DNA from: an uncultured Bacteroidota bacterium
Lineage (GTDB): Bacteria > Bacteroidota > Bacteroidia > Flavobacteriales > Flavobacteriaceae
Direction: 5' to 3'
DNA: 64,000 bases
Assembly (NCBI GenBank): GCA_902604715.1
Contig: CACLAD010000003.1
Coordinates: forward strand, 1-64,000
A program made the position numbers and the translations under genes. Under the pieces are notes generated by a model. The model was not told the DNA's origin. It saw only the letters and a program-made list of their open reading frames with translations, and made no database searches. Position 1 is the stretch's first letter. Each line of letters begins with the position of its first letter. Positions 40,348-50,167 of this stretch are shown here, one piece after another.

Positions 40348-41980
40348 ATTATTAGTGATTTTTATTTTTTTATTCCTTACAGCTCTTTCTCAAGAGAACA
40401 CATATATTTATGGGAGTTTTGAAAGTAACTCTCAATACTTACATGATGATGAAGGTTTAAATTTTTATTCACCTTCCGATAATTTTCGTTCTAACAATTA
40501 CTTAAAAGTAGATTTTCAAACTGGAAATTTTTCATATGGAATTCAATATGAAAGCTATTTTCCCAGCGCATTATTGGGTTATTCTGAAATATTTGATAAT
40601 AATGATGGAATAGCTCAATATTATATGAAATATGAAAATAAAAATAGTGAAATCTCTGTAGGTTCATTTTATGAACAATTTGGAAATGGGCTTATTTTTA
40701 GAGCATGGGAGGACAGGCAACTTGGTATTAATAATTCCCTTCGAGGAATTAGATATAAATTTAATCCATCAAAAGAAGTACAAATTTCAGGCATTCATGG
40801 AAAGCAGCGATTTGGTTTTGAGTATTCAAATTCTGTGATTTCAGGAATTGATTCTAATATTGATATTTCTGGAATTTTAAAACTCAATAATTTTGGTTTT
40901 AATTTTGGTCTTAGCCATTTAAACAGATATCAAAAATTAAATGCTGGATTTGGCGAACCTGAAAATGTTCAGATAGCAGGAGCCCGTTTTGACCTATTCT
41001 ATAAAGATTTTTATGTTAATGCCGAATTAGCAAAAAAAGGTAAGGATGTTATTGCAAACGAAGGTGAAATATTATCTCAAAGAAAGTATGATGGTACAGC
41101 ATTACAAATTGATTTTGGGTATTCAAAAAAGGGATTTGGAATAAACAGTACAGTTAGAAGACTTGAAAATTTTAATTTCTACAGCGATAAGTTAGCTGAG
41201 GGAAATATTTATAACCAAAAAATATTAAGCTTTGTTCCTGCTCTTACAAAGCAGCAAGATTATTTGTTAACGAATATATATGTATATAATTCACAACCCA
41301 GTTTAGTCATAAATAACATTGAAAAAAGGGTTGGAGAAATAGGATTTCAAAATGACATATTTTATTCTTTTAAAAAGGAAAGTTTTCTTGGAAAATATAG
41401 GACTAAATTGGCATTAAACTTATCTTATTGGGGTGCAATTGGGGCTGAATTTATGGATGATGAATCTTATAATGTTGATTTTGTAGGAAAAGGAAAGAAA
41501 TATTACCAAGACTTTAATATTGAAGTAAAAAACAGATGGAACAAAAGGCTCAGCAGTACAATAACTTTTCTTAATCTATCGATAGACAAAGGTGTTACCC
41601 TTGGAGGACCGGTTGGTGTTGACGGTAATATTGATGCTCAAGTTGGTGTTTTTGAACTAAATATCAAAGATAGTAAAGAAAGAAATAATCGATTTGTTTT
41701 ACAGCATTTGTGGACCAAGGAAGACAGAAAAGAATGGATGGGTTTTGTCTATGAAATAAGTATAAATAATAATGTAAATTTTTTCTTATCTGATCTTTGG
41801 AATTATGGAAGTTCTGACAAGCTTCACTATTATAATTTTGGAGGGAGCTACTCTAAAGGAAGTACACTATTGAGTGCCAACTATGGCAGACAAAGAGGTG
41901 GACTTATTTGTGTGGGTGGAGTTTGTCGTTTTGTTCCAGAAAGTAATGGCTATAACCTGAGTTTATCCTACTCTTTTTAG
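40331..41980 (+). CDS. DUF6029-like outer-membrane beta-barrel protein
   Basis: Signal peptide; SFYEQFGNGLIFRAWEDRQLGINNSLRGIRYKF; beta-strand alternation, terminal aromatic; overlaps tlpA-like gene by 17 bp. Confidence 0.78.
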   Translation: MQIQIKLLVIFIFLFLTALSQENTYIYGSFESNSQYLHDDEGLNFYSPSDNFRSNNYLKVDFQTGNFSYGIQYESYFPSALLGYSEIFDNNDGIAQYYMKYENKNSEISVGSFYEQFGNGLIFRAWEDRQLGINNSLRGIRYKFNPSKEVQISGIHGKQRFGFEYSNSVISGIDSNIDISGILKLNNFGFNFGLSHLNRYQKLNAGFGEPENVQIAGARFDLFYKDFYVNAELAKKGKDVIANEGEILSQRKYDGTALQIDFGYSKKGFGINSTVRRLENFNFYSDKLAEGNIYNQKILSFVPALTKQQDYLLTNIYVYNSQPSLVINNIEKRVGEIGFQNDIFYSFKKESFLGKYRTKLALNLSYWGAIGAEFMDDESYNVDFVGKGKKYYQDFNIEVKNRWNKRLSSTITFLNLSIDKGVTLGGPVGVDGNIDAQVGVFELNIKDSKERNNRFVLQHLWTKEDRKEWMGFVYEISINNNVNFFLSDLWNYGSSDKLHYYNFGGSYSKGSTLLSANYGRQRGGLICVGGVCRFVPESNGYNLSLSYSF

Positions 41981-42720
41981 GGAATCAAAATTTTCTTCGA
42001 AAATTTAATGTTGTCTTTTGTTTCAAAATTTAGTATGAGAGTCTTATGAGCGAAAGATGAAAAATCAATAAAGTTATCTCCAATTAATATATTTTTATCT
42101 AAGATCTTTTTACCATGAATATTATATATAGATATAAACATATTTTCCATAGAAATAATATTAAGCTGATTATCATTAAAACGGAAATTGGTAATTAAAC
42201 TATCAAACTCATTTAATCCAAGATTGGAGGAATAAAGATAATTTACTCTATAATCTGTTTGGAGTTCAGGAATACTTACAACTTCATCACCATTTTGATC
42301 CACCATGAAAAAACGAAATGAATATTCAACTGGACTTGTACCGTCACCTGGGTCTTGATTAAAAAAATGATCACCCGAAGAAATCTGGGTTTCACCAGAT
42401 TGAATTGAAACATATCCCCCAAGTGGATATTGAGTAAATAAATCGACACCATTATAACATTCCCCAAAGCAAAACTCCATTCCAGCACCATCGGTCCCTG
42501 AGATTAGGGTTAATTCTGCTCTTAAAAAAATTTCTTCACCTGTTAAATTTCTAACAAAAAAATTAAAACTGGCATCCGAAAATTCAATTGAATCGAATTC
42601 CAATGTTTCATTGTCAGCAATAACAAAACCATCTGAATCTTCAATAATAAAAGCATTTTCGATTTGGGCGTAAATATTAATCGAAATTATGAATGAAAGT
42701 ATTGAAATTAATAATCTCAT
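41977..42720 (-). CDS. Secreted protein with T9SS C-terminal sorting domain
   Basis: Signal peptide; C-terminal ISMENMFISIYNIHGKKILDKNILIGDNFIDFSSFAHKTLILNFETKDNIKFSKKILIP. Confidence 0.75.
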   Translation of the reverse strand: MRLLISILSFIISINIYAQIENAFIIEDSDGFVIADNETLEFDSIEFSDASFNFFVRNLTGEEIFLRAELTLISGTDGAGMEFCFGECYNGVDLFTQYPLGGYVSIQSGETQISSGDHFFNQDPGDGTSPVEYSFRFFMVDQNGDEVVSIPELQTDYRVNYLYSSNLGLNEFDSLITNFRFNDNQLNIISMENMFISIYNIHGKKILDKNILIGDNFIDFSSFAHKTLILNFETKDNIKFSKKILIP

Positions 42721-42764
42721 AATTGTTTAAAAGTTCTTTATATTAGCAAATATAACTCTTTGAT

Positions 42765-44675
42765 ATGAACGTGAGAAACTTACTAATATTTTTAATTTTT
42801 TTATTTTTTTTAAAAGTTCACTCACAATCCATTGTTTCTACTGAACCTGAGAATAAAAAAGCCATTGTTGAAGAATCAACTGGAATTCACTGTGGATATT
42901 GCCCAGAAGGACATGCAATAATTAATAATTCTATTTCTCAGTACCCAGATCAAGTTTTGGTGATTAAATACCATTATGGTACATATGCTTGGGATTGTGA
43001 TCCAAATGGAGGTCACGACTTTGAAAATCAATTTGCAATTGATTTGGCAAACCAGGCTTACGCCTCTGCACAGCCAGCAGCATCGATAAATAGAACTGTA
43101 TTCGGAGCTAGCGGTCAAACTGCAATTAGCAGAGGGTCTTGGGCGCAGGAAATAACCAATATCGTTCAGCAACCAGCATATGTAAATCTAGGTGTTGAGG
43201 CATCTATCTCAGGGAGTCAGTTAAATGTAAAAGTTGAAGCATATTATACCGATAACAGTCCTGCAGATACCAACAGGTTGATAATAGCCTTAACACAGGA
43301 CGGAACAGTTGGTCCCCAAAGTGGTGCCACATACAACCCAAGCTTTATTGTTTCAGATGCGCCAAATACGAATTATGCGCACAATGAGTATGATTATCTT
43401 CATATGGACAGGCTGGTTCATATGCTAACAGGAATTAATGGTGAGCCTCTTAATAATACATCTGCGGGGACTTTTATTGAAAGATGCTATTCTTATGACA
43501 TACCCTCATATTATAATGATGCCATTGTTGATTTGCAGGAACTTAAAGTAACTGCTTATATAGCGGAATCTAACAACGACATAATTAATGGTGCTCAAAC
43601 CACTGCCTTGATAAGTTCAGATGCAATTTGTCAGCCTAATGAATATGAGATTTTTATTTCGGAAATAAATGAGCCAAGCGGTATCGTAGTTTCAGAAGAT
43701 GGTGAAAATGATGTTGAAATCACTATTACAAATTTAAGTGATGAAGTTATTCCAGCTAACTCAATTACAGTTTGGTATAATATAAATGGTAATTACTTCT
43801 CTGAAATTTACCCATACTCTATCACATCTGGCGCTACAATAAGTCATACCTTTTCAGAAACTATTAATTTATCCGAAATCGATGGTATATTTTTGGTTGA
43901 ATCTGGTATTGAGTCATCATACGATACTTATTTGGATAATAATTCAATACAAATAGAAGCTGAAATGTATTCTTATTGTACCCCCTCATTAAACTGTTCT
44001 TTGGGTGATGGTTTTCAAAATTTTAGTTTTGCTGATATTAATAATGACTCCGGCTGTGAAGGTTACGGAGATTTTATTGACATTTCAACTGACGTTATAC
44101 AAGGTGATTCCTACAGCTTATCCTTTACAACTGGTTATGGTACTCAGGTAATAAGAGTCTGGATTGATTACAACGATGATCTTTATTTCAGTATGGATGA
44201 ATTGATAGTCGACCAATTTATTATAGCTCAAGGTTCAGGCGCTGGTTCATTCACTGCAACAACAGAAACAATAATTCCTGTAAATGCTCCAGTAGGCGAA
44301 CATTTACTCAGAATTAAATCTGCTTGGAATCAATATGTTCCCGATGATCCATGTGGAATAACAAATTATGGTGAAACAGAAGATTACACTATTAACATAG
44401 TTGAAAGTTTAAGTTTAAACGACATTAGCATTTTAGAAAATATTACAATTTTCCCAAATCCATCAAATGGCAGTTTTAATATTAGAATTTATGAGAAAGC
44501 TGTAAATTATGAAGTATTTAATCTCATTGGTCAAAGAATTTCAAAAGGTAAATTAAATGTTGGAGAAAATTTAATAGACCTGATAAATCATCAAGACGGA
44601 ATTTATATATTAAAACTCCAAGCTGATGACGGTCAAAAAACAAGCTATAAGCTGATTAAGAATTCTCAATTTTGA
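42765..44675 (+). CDS. Omp28-like/thioredoxin-like secreted protein with GEVED domain and T9SS C-terminal sorting domain
   Basis: KKAIVEESTGIHCGYCPEGHAI; IRVWIDYNDDLYFSMDELI...GETEDYTI; C-terminal ITIFPNPSNGSFNI...GIYILKLQADDGQKTSYKLIK. Confidence 0.87.
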   Translation: MNVRNLLIFLIFLFFLKVHSQSIVSTEPENKKAIVEESTGIHCGYCPEGHAIINNSISQYPDQVLVIKYHYGTYAWDCDPNGGHDFENQFAIDLANQAYASAQPAASINRTVFGASGQTAISRGSWAQEITNIVQQPAYVNLGVEASISGSQLNVKVEAYYTDNSPADTNRLIIALTQDGTVGPQSGATYNPSFIVSDAPNTNYAHNEYDYLHMDRLVHMLTGINGEPLNNTSAGTFIERCYSYDIPSYYNDAIVDLQELKVTAYIAESNNDIINGAQTTALISSDAICQPNEYEIFISEINEPSGIVVSEDGENDVEITITNLSDEVIPANSITVWYNINGNYFSEIYPYSITSGATISHTFSETINLSEIDGIFLVESGIESSYDTYLDNNSIQIEAEMYSYCTPSLNCSLGDGFQNFSFADINNDSGCEGYGDFIDISTDVIQGDSYSLSFTTGYGTQVIRVWIDYNDDLYFSMDELIVDQFIIAQGSGAGSFTATTETIIPVNAPVGEHLLRIKSAWNQYVPDDPCGITNYGETEDYTINIVESLSLNDISILENITIFPNPSNGSFNIRIYEKAVNYEVFNLIGQRISKGKLNVGENLIDLINHQDGIYILKLQADDGQKTSYKLIKNSQF

Positions 44676-44794
44676 TTTACCACATAAATTAATATGACAG
44701 TTTGCAATAATATTTTTGAAAGATGATATTTAATCTATGAAATGATTGGAATTTTTGGTCTAATATTTGTTTTAAGTTTATATAATTTATTTAC

Positions 44795-47700
44795 ATGAGA
44801 ATTCAATTTCTGATTTTTTTATTTTTTACATTAACAACTTTAGCACAACAAAAAAACTCTAGCAACATAGAGTCATATTTATTGGATAGTTTTTCTGTTT
44901 CTAAAAAAAAATATAATATTAAAAGTTCTGTTGAAACCAACTCTAATTATGATGTTTACTATATTCAACAAAAATTTAATAATCTAGAGATTCACAATGC
45001 AATATCTACAATGTCAATCAAGGACGGTGAAATCAAGTCATATTCTAATCGATTCATTGATGAAAGTTTTGGTAAATCATCTCTACTGCAACCAAAAATC
45101 GATAAATATTCGGCAATAGATCAAGCACTTAATGAATTAAATATCAGAGAATTCAAAATTTCTTCAGATGGACGAACGGACACAAATATTAATAATATAG
45201 AGCCTAAATTAATCTATGTTAACAAAGACGGTAAATTACATCTTTCGTGGAATTTCAATGTAATAACTACTGACCACAAAAACTGGTACGATATTTTTGT
45301 AAGCGCAGATAATGGTGAAATTTTAATAATTGAAAATTGGATGATCAATTGTGAGTTTGATAAAGATGGTAATCATACCCATTCTCACAGTCAAAATCTC
45401 ATTGATAAGAACTTAAATAAATCTTCGATTGATGGTTCAACATATAATGTTGTATCCTTGCCAACCCCGAGTCCAAATCATGGGCCTTTTGAGTTATTAA
45501 CTAATCCCGCTGATCCAATAGCTTCACCATATGGATGGCATGATACCGATGGAATTGACGGTCCTGAACATACTATTACTCGTGGTAATAATGTTTATGC
45601 AAGAGAAGATGATGAAGGTGATGGATTAGGCACAGGAATTAATACTGATTATTCACCTGATGGTGGGGCAGAATTAAATTTTAATTTTCAACCTGATTTC
45701 TCTCTTCCCCCATCTGAAAATATGGATGCATCGATTACTAATTTGTTTTACATAAATAATATGATGCATGACATATGGTACAGATATGGTTTTGACGAGG
45801 CTAGTGGAAATTTTCAAGAAAACAATTACGGAAATGGAGGATTTGGTGGAGATAGTGTTAACGCTGATGGACAAGACGGAAGTGGTTTTAATAATGCGAG
45901 TTTTGGCACACCACCTGACGGATCAAACCCTCAGATGACTATGTTTTTATGGAGTGGTCCAGCTGGTGAACCACTAACAATTTTAAATGGACCATTGGCA
46001 GGTGAATACACAGGTCAACCTGCCGGTTTTGGTGAATCACTTCCCGATGATACACCTCTAACTGGTGTCTTAGCACTTTTATATGACCAAGGAGAACTTG
46101 GAGAGGAATCCCCAGACCCACACGATGCATGTCAAACGATTATAAATCCAACCGATTTAGCAGGTAACATCGTTGTTATTAGGCGTGGAACTTGTGAATT
46201 TGGAACTAAAATTTTAGCAGCTGAAAATGCTGGTGCAATTGCTGTTATAATGGTTAATAATGAGGCTGGAGGCCCAATAACAATGGGTGCAGGTGTTGAT
46301 GGAGGTAGTGTAAATATTCCGTCGATAATGATTAGTCAAGCTGATGGAGAGGCTTTAATTGCACAACTACAAGCTGGAGAAACAATCGATGCATCTCTAA
46401 TTAATGCTTCAAATTATACCGACTCTGATTATGATAATGAAATCATAGCTCATGAGTATGGTCATGGTATTTCAAATAGACTTATGGGAGGCGCACAAGC
46501 TGCAGGTTGTATGCAAAATGATGAACAGCAAGGAGAAGGTTTTTCAGATTGGTTTGGGCTAATGATTACACTTGGAGAAAATGATTCACCTACATTACCA
46601 AGAGGCGTTGCTACATATTCCGCAGGGCAATCTCCAACTGGAGTTGGGATTCGTAATGCACCATATTCACCTGATTTTGCAATTAACGGCTATACTTATG
46701 CTGATACAAACAATACAGCAGCTGTTAGTCAACCTCATGGAGTTGGATTTGTATTTGCAACCATGCTTTGGGATCTAACTTGGTTATTTATAGATGAGTA
46801 TGGATTTGATCCTGACCTTACTTACGGAAATGGAGGAAATAACATGATAATGCAGCTTGTTATTGACGGCCTAAAGCTTGCACCCTGCAGTTCTGGTTTT
46901 GTTGATATGAGAGATGCAATTTTACTTGCTGATGAGTTAGTTTATAACGGTGCTAATGAATGTTTAATTTGGGGTGCTTTTGCAGCTAGAGGTTTAGGAT
47001 GGGAAGCCGACCAAGGAAATGCAAGCAGTCGAACCGATCAAGTGGAAGATTTTTCAATGCCGCCAAGCTGTATGCAATCTAATAATCAAACTGATGCAGG
47101 TGTATTGTCAATTGACTCACCTCAAAGTGGAGTATTAAGTAATAGTGAAAATATTTCTATAACTGTTAGAAATTATGGTGTTTTAGGAGTTTCTAATGTC
47201 GATGTTTATTATCAAATAAATGGTGGTGATCAAATTATTGAAAATATTTCAGGTGTAATAATATCTGGTCAAAGCGTTGAGTATACTTTTGAAACAGGTG
47301 CTGACTTTTCAGTAGTTGGAGACTATGAAATAGTTGCCGGTACGTTACTTGCAAATGATGAAGACGCATCAAATGATTCTATTACAATTACCATAAGCAG
47401 TCAAGAAACATCAAATTGCCCAGATAATTATTCATTGCCAATTGCTTGGAGAGACAATTTTGAATGTTATGACCCATTTATAATTAGTGATATTGGTGAT
47501 TGGATTATGTATGATCTGGACGGAGGAACTACTTGGGGAGCTAATGCAGTAGACTTTGAAAACGAAAGTTATGTTGGTACTGGAATAGTTTATAACGATG
47601 TATTAGCAACTCCGACGGCTGGACCAATCCCTGAGTGGGACACTTATCAAGGAGACCAAGGATTATATTTTGTTGCTTCTGGTGCAAACAGCACTACTAT

Positions 47701-48265
47701 TCCAAATGATGATTGGATGATCAGTCCTGAATTTTCATTGAGTGGAATAACCTCACCTATATTCTCGATGAAAGCAAAATCCGTCAACGACACATATGGC
47801 CTTGAAAGATTTCAGATTGCCGTTGGAACCTCTACAGATTACAATGACTTCACGGTAATCTCAGATGGAGCATATATTGAGGCACCAACTGAATGGACAA
47901 CATATGAATTTGATTTATCAGCATATGAAGGTCAGAATATTAGAATTGCTATTCACTATGTTGGAAATGACTCATTTGTTCTTCAAACAGACTCCTTCAA
48001 AGTTGAAGGAACGTTAGGAATTGGAGAAAATGAAATTTCAGATTTTGAATATTATTACAATCCGTTTAATGATTTACTAATTGTAAATTCAAGTGAAATT
48101 TTGAGAAATATTCAGATTTATAACTTACTTGGTCAAAAATTAATTGAGAAAAACATCAATAATTACGGTTATCAGATAAATCTTGACAACTTGTCAACAT
48201 CAATATATTTTGTTAAAGTTGAAGGTGAAACTGGAGTTAATACATTTAAACTTAGGATTAGATAA
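44795..48265 (+). CDS. T9SS-dependent M36 (fungalysin) metallopeptidase with PA insertion, MAM/choice-of-anchor J-like domain and sorting domain
   Basis: FTP propeptide; HEYGHGISNRL...EGFSDWFGL; PA domain IVVIRRGTCEFGTKILAAENAGAIAVIMVNN; C-terminal IQIYNLLGQKLIEKNI...STSIYFVKVEGETGVNTFKLRIR. Confidence 0.93.
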   Translation: MRIQFLIFLFFTLTTLAQQKNSSNIESYLLDSFSVSKKKYNIKSSVETNSNYDVYYIQQKFNNLEIHNAISTMSIKDGEIKSYSNRFIDESFGKSSLLQPKIDKYSAIDQALNELNIREFKISSDGRTDTNINNIEPKLIYVNKDGKLHLSWNFNVITTDHKNWYDIFVSADNGEILIIENWMINCEFDKDGNHTHSHSQNLIDKNLNKSSIDGSTYNVVSLPTPSPNHGPFELLTNPADPIASPYGWHDTDGIDGPEHTITRGNNVYAREDDEGDGLGTGINTDYSPDGGAELNFNFQPDFSLPPSENMDASITNLFYINNMMHDIWYRYGFDEASGNFQENNYGNGGFGGDSVNADGQDGSGFNNASFGTPPDGSNPQMTMFLWSGPAGEPLTILNGPLAGEYTGQPAGFGESLPDDTPLTGVLALLYDQGELGEESPDPHDACQTIINPTDLAGNIVVIRRGTCEFGTKILAAENAGAIAVIMVNNEAGGPITMGAGVDGGSVNIPSIMISQADGEALIAQLQAGETIDASLINASNYTDSDYDNEIIAHEYGHGISNRLMGGAQAAGCMQNDEQQGEGFSDWFGLMITLGENDSPTLPRGVATYSAGQSPTGVGIRNAPYSPDFAINGYTYADTNNTAAVSQPHGVGFVFATMLWDLTWLFIDEYGFDPDLTYGNGGNNMIMQLVIDGLKLAPCSSGFVDMRDAILLADELVYNGANECLIWGAFAARGLGWEADQGNASSRTDQVEDFSMPPSCMQSNNQTDAGVLSIDSPQSGVLSNSENISITVRNYGVLGVSNVDVYYQINGGDQIIENISGVIISGQSVEYTFETGADFSVVGDYEIVAGTLLANDEDASNDSITITISSQETSNCPDNYSLPIAWRDNFECYDPFIISDIGDWIMYDLDGGTTWGANAVDFENESYVGTGIVYNDVLATPTAGPIPEWDTYQGDQGLYFVASGANSTTIPNDDWMISPEFSLSGITSPIFSMKAKSVNDTYGLERFQIAVGTSTDYNDFTVISDGAYIEAPTEWTTYEFDLSAYEGQNIRIAIHYVGNDSFVLQTDSFKVEGTLGIGENEISDFEYYYNPFNDLLIVNSSEILRNIQIYNLLGQKLIEKNINNYGYQINLDNLSTSIYFVKVEGETGVNTFKLRIR

Positions 48266-48884
48266 TACTAGAAGGCACGTAAACAATTTTCTTATCAGAA
48301 AAATATTGGATATCAAAGATGTTTTTGATATCCAATACTTTTTTTTCACTAATACCTTTCAATTCATCATCAATATCACCACCTTTTAGAGCAATAATTC
48401 CATTTTCAATGTCATGAAATGAATAATTATTGAATCGACCTTTTGACCAATTAATTAAATTAGGCATTTTAGCAACTGCCCTAGTGACTAAAAAATCGTA
48501 ATTGCAATCTAAATCTTCAGCTCTAGACCACTGCGAATTAATATTCTTTAACTCCAACTCCTTAACAACCTCATCAACTACATCTATTTTTTTTCTTATA
48601 CTATCTACTAAAATAAAATTAGAATCAGGAAAGATTATCGCTAATGGTATTCCAGGAAAACCTCCACCTGTTCCCAAGTCTAATATAGTGGCATCTCTTT
48701 TAAATTTTATAAACTTTGCTATAGAGAGAGAATGAAGAATATGTCTGATGTAAATGTTTTCAATATCTTTTCTAGAAATAACATTTATTTTACTATTCCA
48801 TGTCTCGTAAATATTTTTTAAACTGGAAAGCTGAATAATTTGTTTCTCATTTAGATCTGGAAATTGATCAAGTATAATTTTCAT
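48258..48884 (-). CDS. rsmG: 16S rRNA (guanine527-N7)-methyltransferase RsmG
   Basis: ILDLGTGGGFPGIPLAIIFPDSNFILVDSIRKK; start trimmed from 48923 to MKIILDQFP at 48884. Confidence 0.94.
   Translation of the reverse strand: MKIILDQFPDLNEKQIIQLSSLKNIYETWNSKINVISRKDIENIYIRHILHSLSIAKFIKFKRDATILDLGTGGGFPGIPLAIIFPDSNFILVDSIRKKIDVVDEVVKELELKNINSQWSRAEDLDCNYDFLVTRAVAKMPNLINWSKGRFNNYSFHDIENGIIALKGGDIDDELKGISEKKVLDIKNIFDIQYFSDKKIVYVPSSII
48304..48346 (+). terminator. Putative Rho-independent terminator for the M36 peptidase gene, lying inside rsmG
   Basis: Perfect 14-bp inverted repeat TATTGGATATCAAA (48304-48317) / TTTGATATCCAATA (48324-48337), 6-nt loop GATGTT, then C and T8 on the + strand; 39 bp after the M36 stop. 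Confidence 0.7.
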
Positions 48885-48971
48885 TTCAAAAGTTATTAAA
48901 CAAAAGTAGGATATTGTAAACAATAATTTTAATAATTCGCACTATGTATTATTTTTGATAATCTTAAAATT

Positions 48972-50162
48972 ATGGAGGAATATTTATCAGAAAGAGTTAA
49001 GAATTTAGCAACATCACAAACATTAGCGATGGCTGCAAAAGCAAGAGAATTAAGAGCATCTGGAAAAGATGTTATTGGTTTGAGTCTAGGTGAGCCTGAT
49101 TTTAATATTCCTGATTTCATAAAGGAAGCAGCTAAAAAAGCTATCGATGAAAATTACAACTCTTATACACCTGTAGATGGATATGCTGATTTAAAACAAG
49201 CAATAATAAATAAGTTTGAAAGAGATAATGGACTGAAATTCACTTCTCCACAAATAGTAGTTTCCACAGGAGCAAAACAGGCTCTTTACAATATTGCTTC
49301 TGTACTTATTAATCCTGGTGACGAAGTTATATTACCTTGTCCCTATTGGGTAAGTTATGCTGATATAGTTAAATTAAAAGGTGGTATTCCTGTTGAAGTT
49401 AAAACTGATATTAAAAATAATTTTAAAATGACAGGGGACCAGCTTAGAAATGCCATAACTGAAAAGACAAAAATGGTTTGGTTCAGCTCACCTTGTAATC
49501 CTAGCGGTTCTGTTTACTCTAAAAAAGAACTTCAGGAGATATCAAATGTTCTTGAGTCTCATAAGGGTATTTTTATTGTTTCTGACGAAATTTACGAACA
49601 TATAAATTATAAGGGCGGTCATCACAGCATTGGCGGTTTTGATAATGTAAAAGACAGGACAATAACCGTTAATGGAGTTTCAAAGGCTTTTGCTATGACC
49701 GGTTGGAGAATTGGATATATTGGTGCACCGGAATGGATTGCCAGATCATGTAATAAAGTTCAAGGACAAGTGACCAGTGGTGCAAATTGTATAGCTCAAA
49801 GAGCTGTAATCACAGCTCTGACTGAAAAGCCTGAAAAAATTAAATATATGGTTGACGAATTTAAAATTCGAAGAAATTTAATCCTTGACCTTCTTAATGA
49901 TATTACAGGTTTTAAATGTAATATTCCCGATGGTGCATTTTACGTTTTTCCAAATATTTCATATTTTTTTGGAAAAACTATAGATGGATTTGAAATAAAT
50001 AATGCATCTGATATGTCAATGTTTCTTCTTGAAAAAGCATTGGTTGCAACGGTTACCGGAGATGCTTTTGGAAATCCTGATTGCATAAGGATTTCTTATG
50101 CAGCCTCAACTGAGCAAATAAAAAAAGCAGTTGAAAGAATTAAATCTGCAGTTGAAAAGTAA
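48972..50162 (+). CDS. aspC: Aspartate aminotransferase-like PLP enzyme
   Basis: GLSLGEPDFNIPDFI, FSSPCNPSGSVYS, NGVSKAFAMTGWRIGYIG. Confidence 0.92.
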   Translation: MEEYLSERVKNLATSQTLAMAAKARELRASGKDVIGLSLGEPDFNIPDFIKEAAKKAIDENYNSYTPVDGYADLKQAIINKFERDNGLKFTSPQIVVSTGAKQALYNIASVLINPGDEVILPCPYWVSYADIVKLKGGIPVEVKTDIKNNFKMTGDQLRNAITEKTKMVWFSSPCNPSGSVYSKKELQEISNVLESHKGIFIVSDEIYEHINYKGGHHSIGGFDNVKDRTITVNGVSKAFAMTGWRIGYIGAPEWIARSCNKVQGQVTSGANCIAQRAVITALTEKPEKIKYMVDEFKIRRNLILDLLNDITGFKCNIPDGAFYVFPNISYFFGKTIDGFEINNASDMSMFLLEKALVATVTGDAFGNPDCIRISYAASTEQIKKAVERIKSAVEK

Positions 50163-50167
50163 AAGAT

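Noticed and set aside
44676-44794. Possible tRNA or small RNA in the 119-bp gap before the M36 gene
   Set aside because: No cloverleaf arms or T-loop consensus; AT-rich promoter-like spacer
48183-48389. ORF of 68 aa on + strand at the end of the M36 gene
   Set aside because: Out-of-frame with M36 and produced by the palindromic terminator sequence mirroring the RsmG C-terminus
15287-50162. Two PLP aminotransferases as possible biosynthetic cluster markers
   Set aside because: Both look like ordinary aspartate-type aminotransferases in unrelated housekeeping contexts
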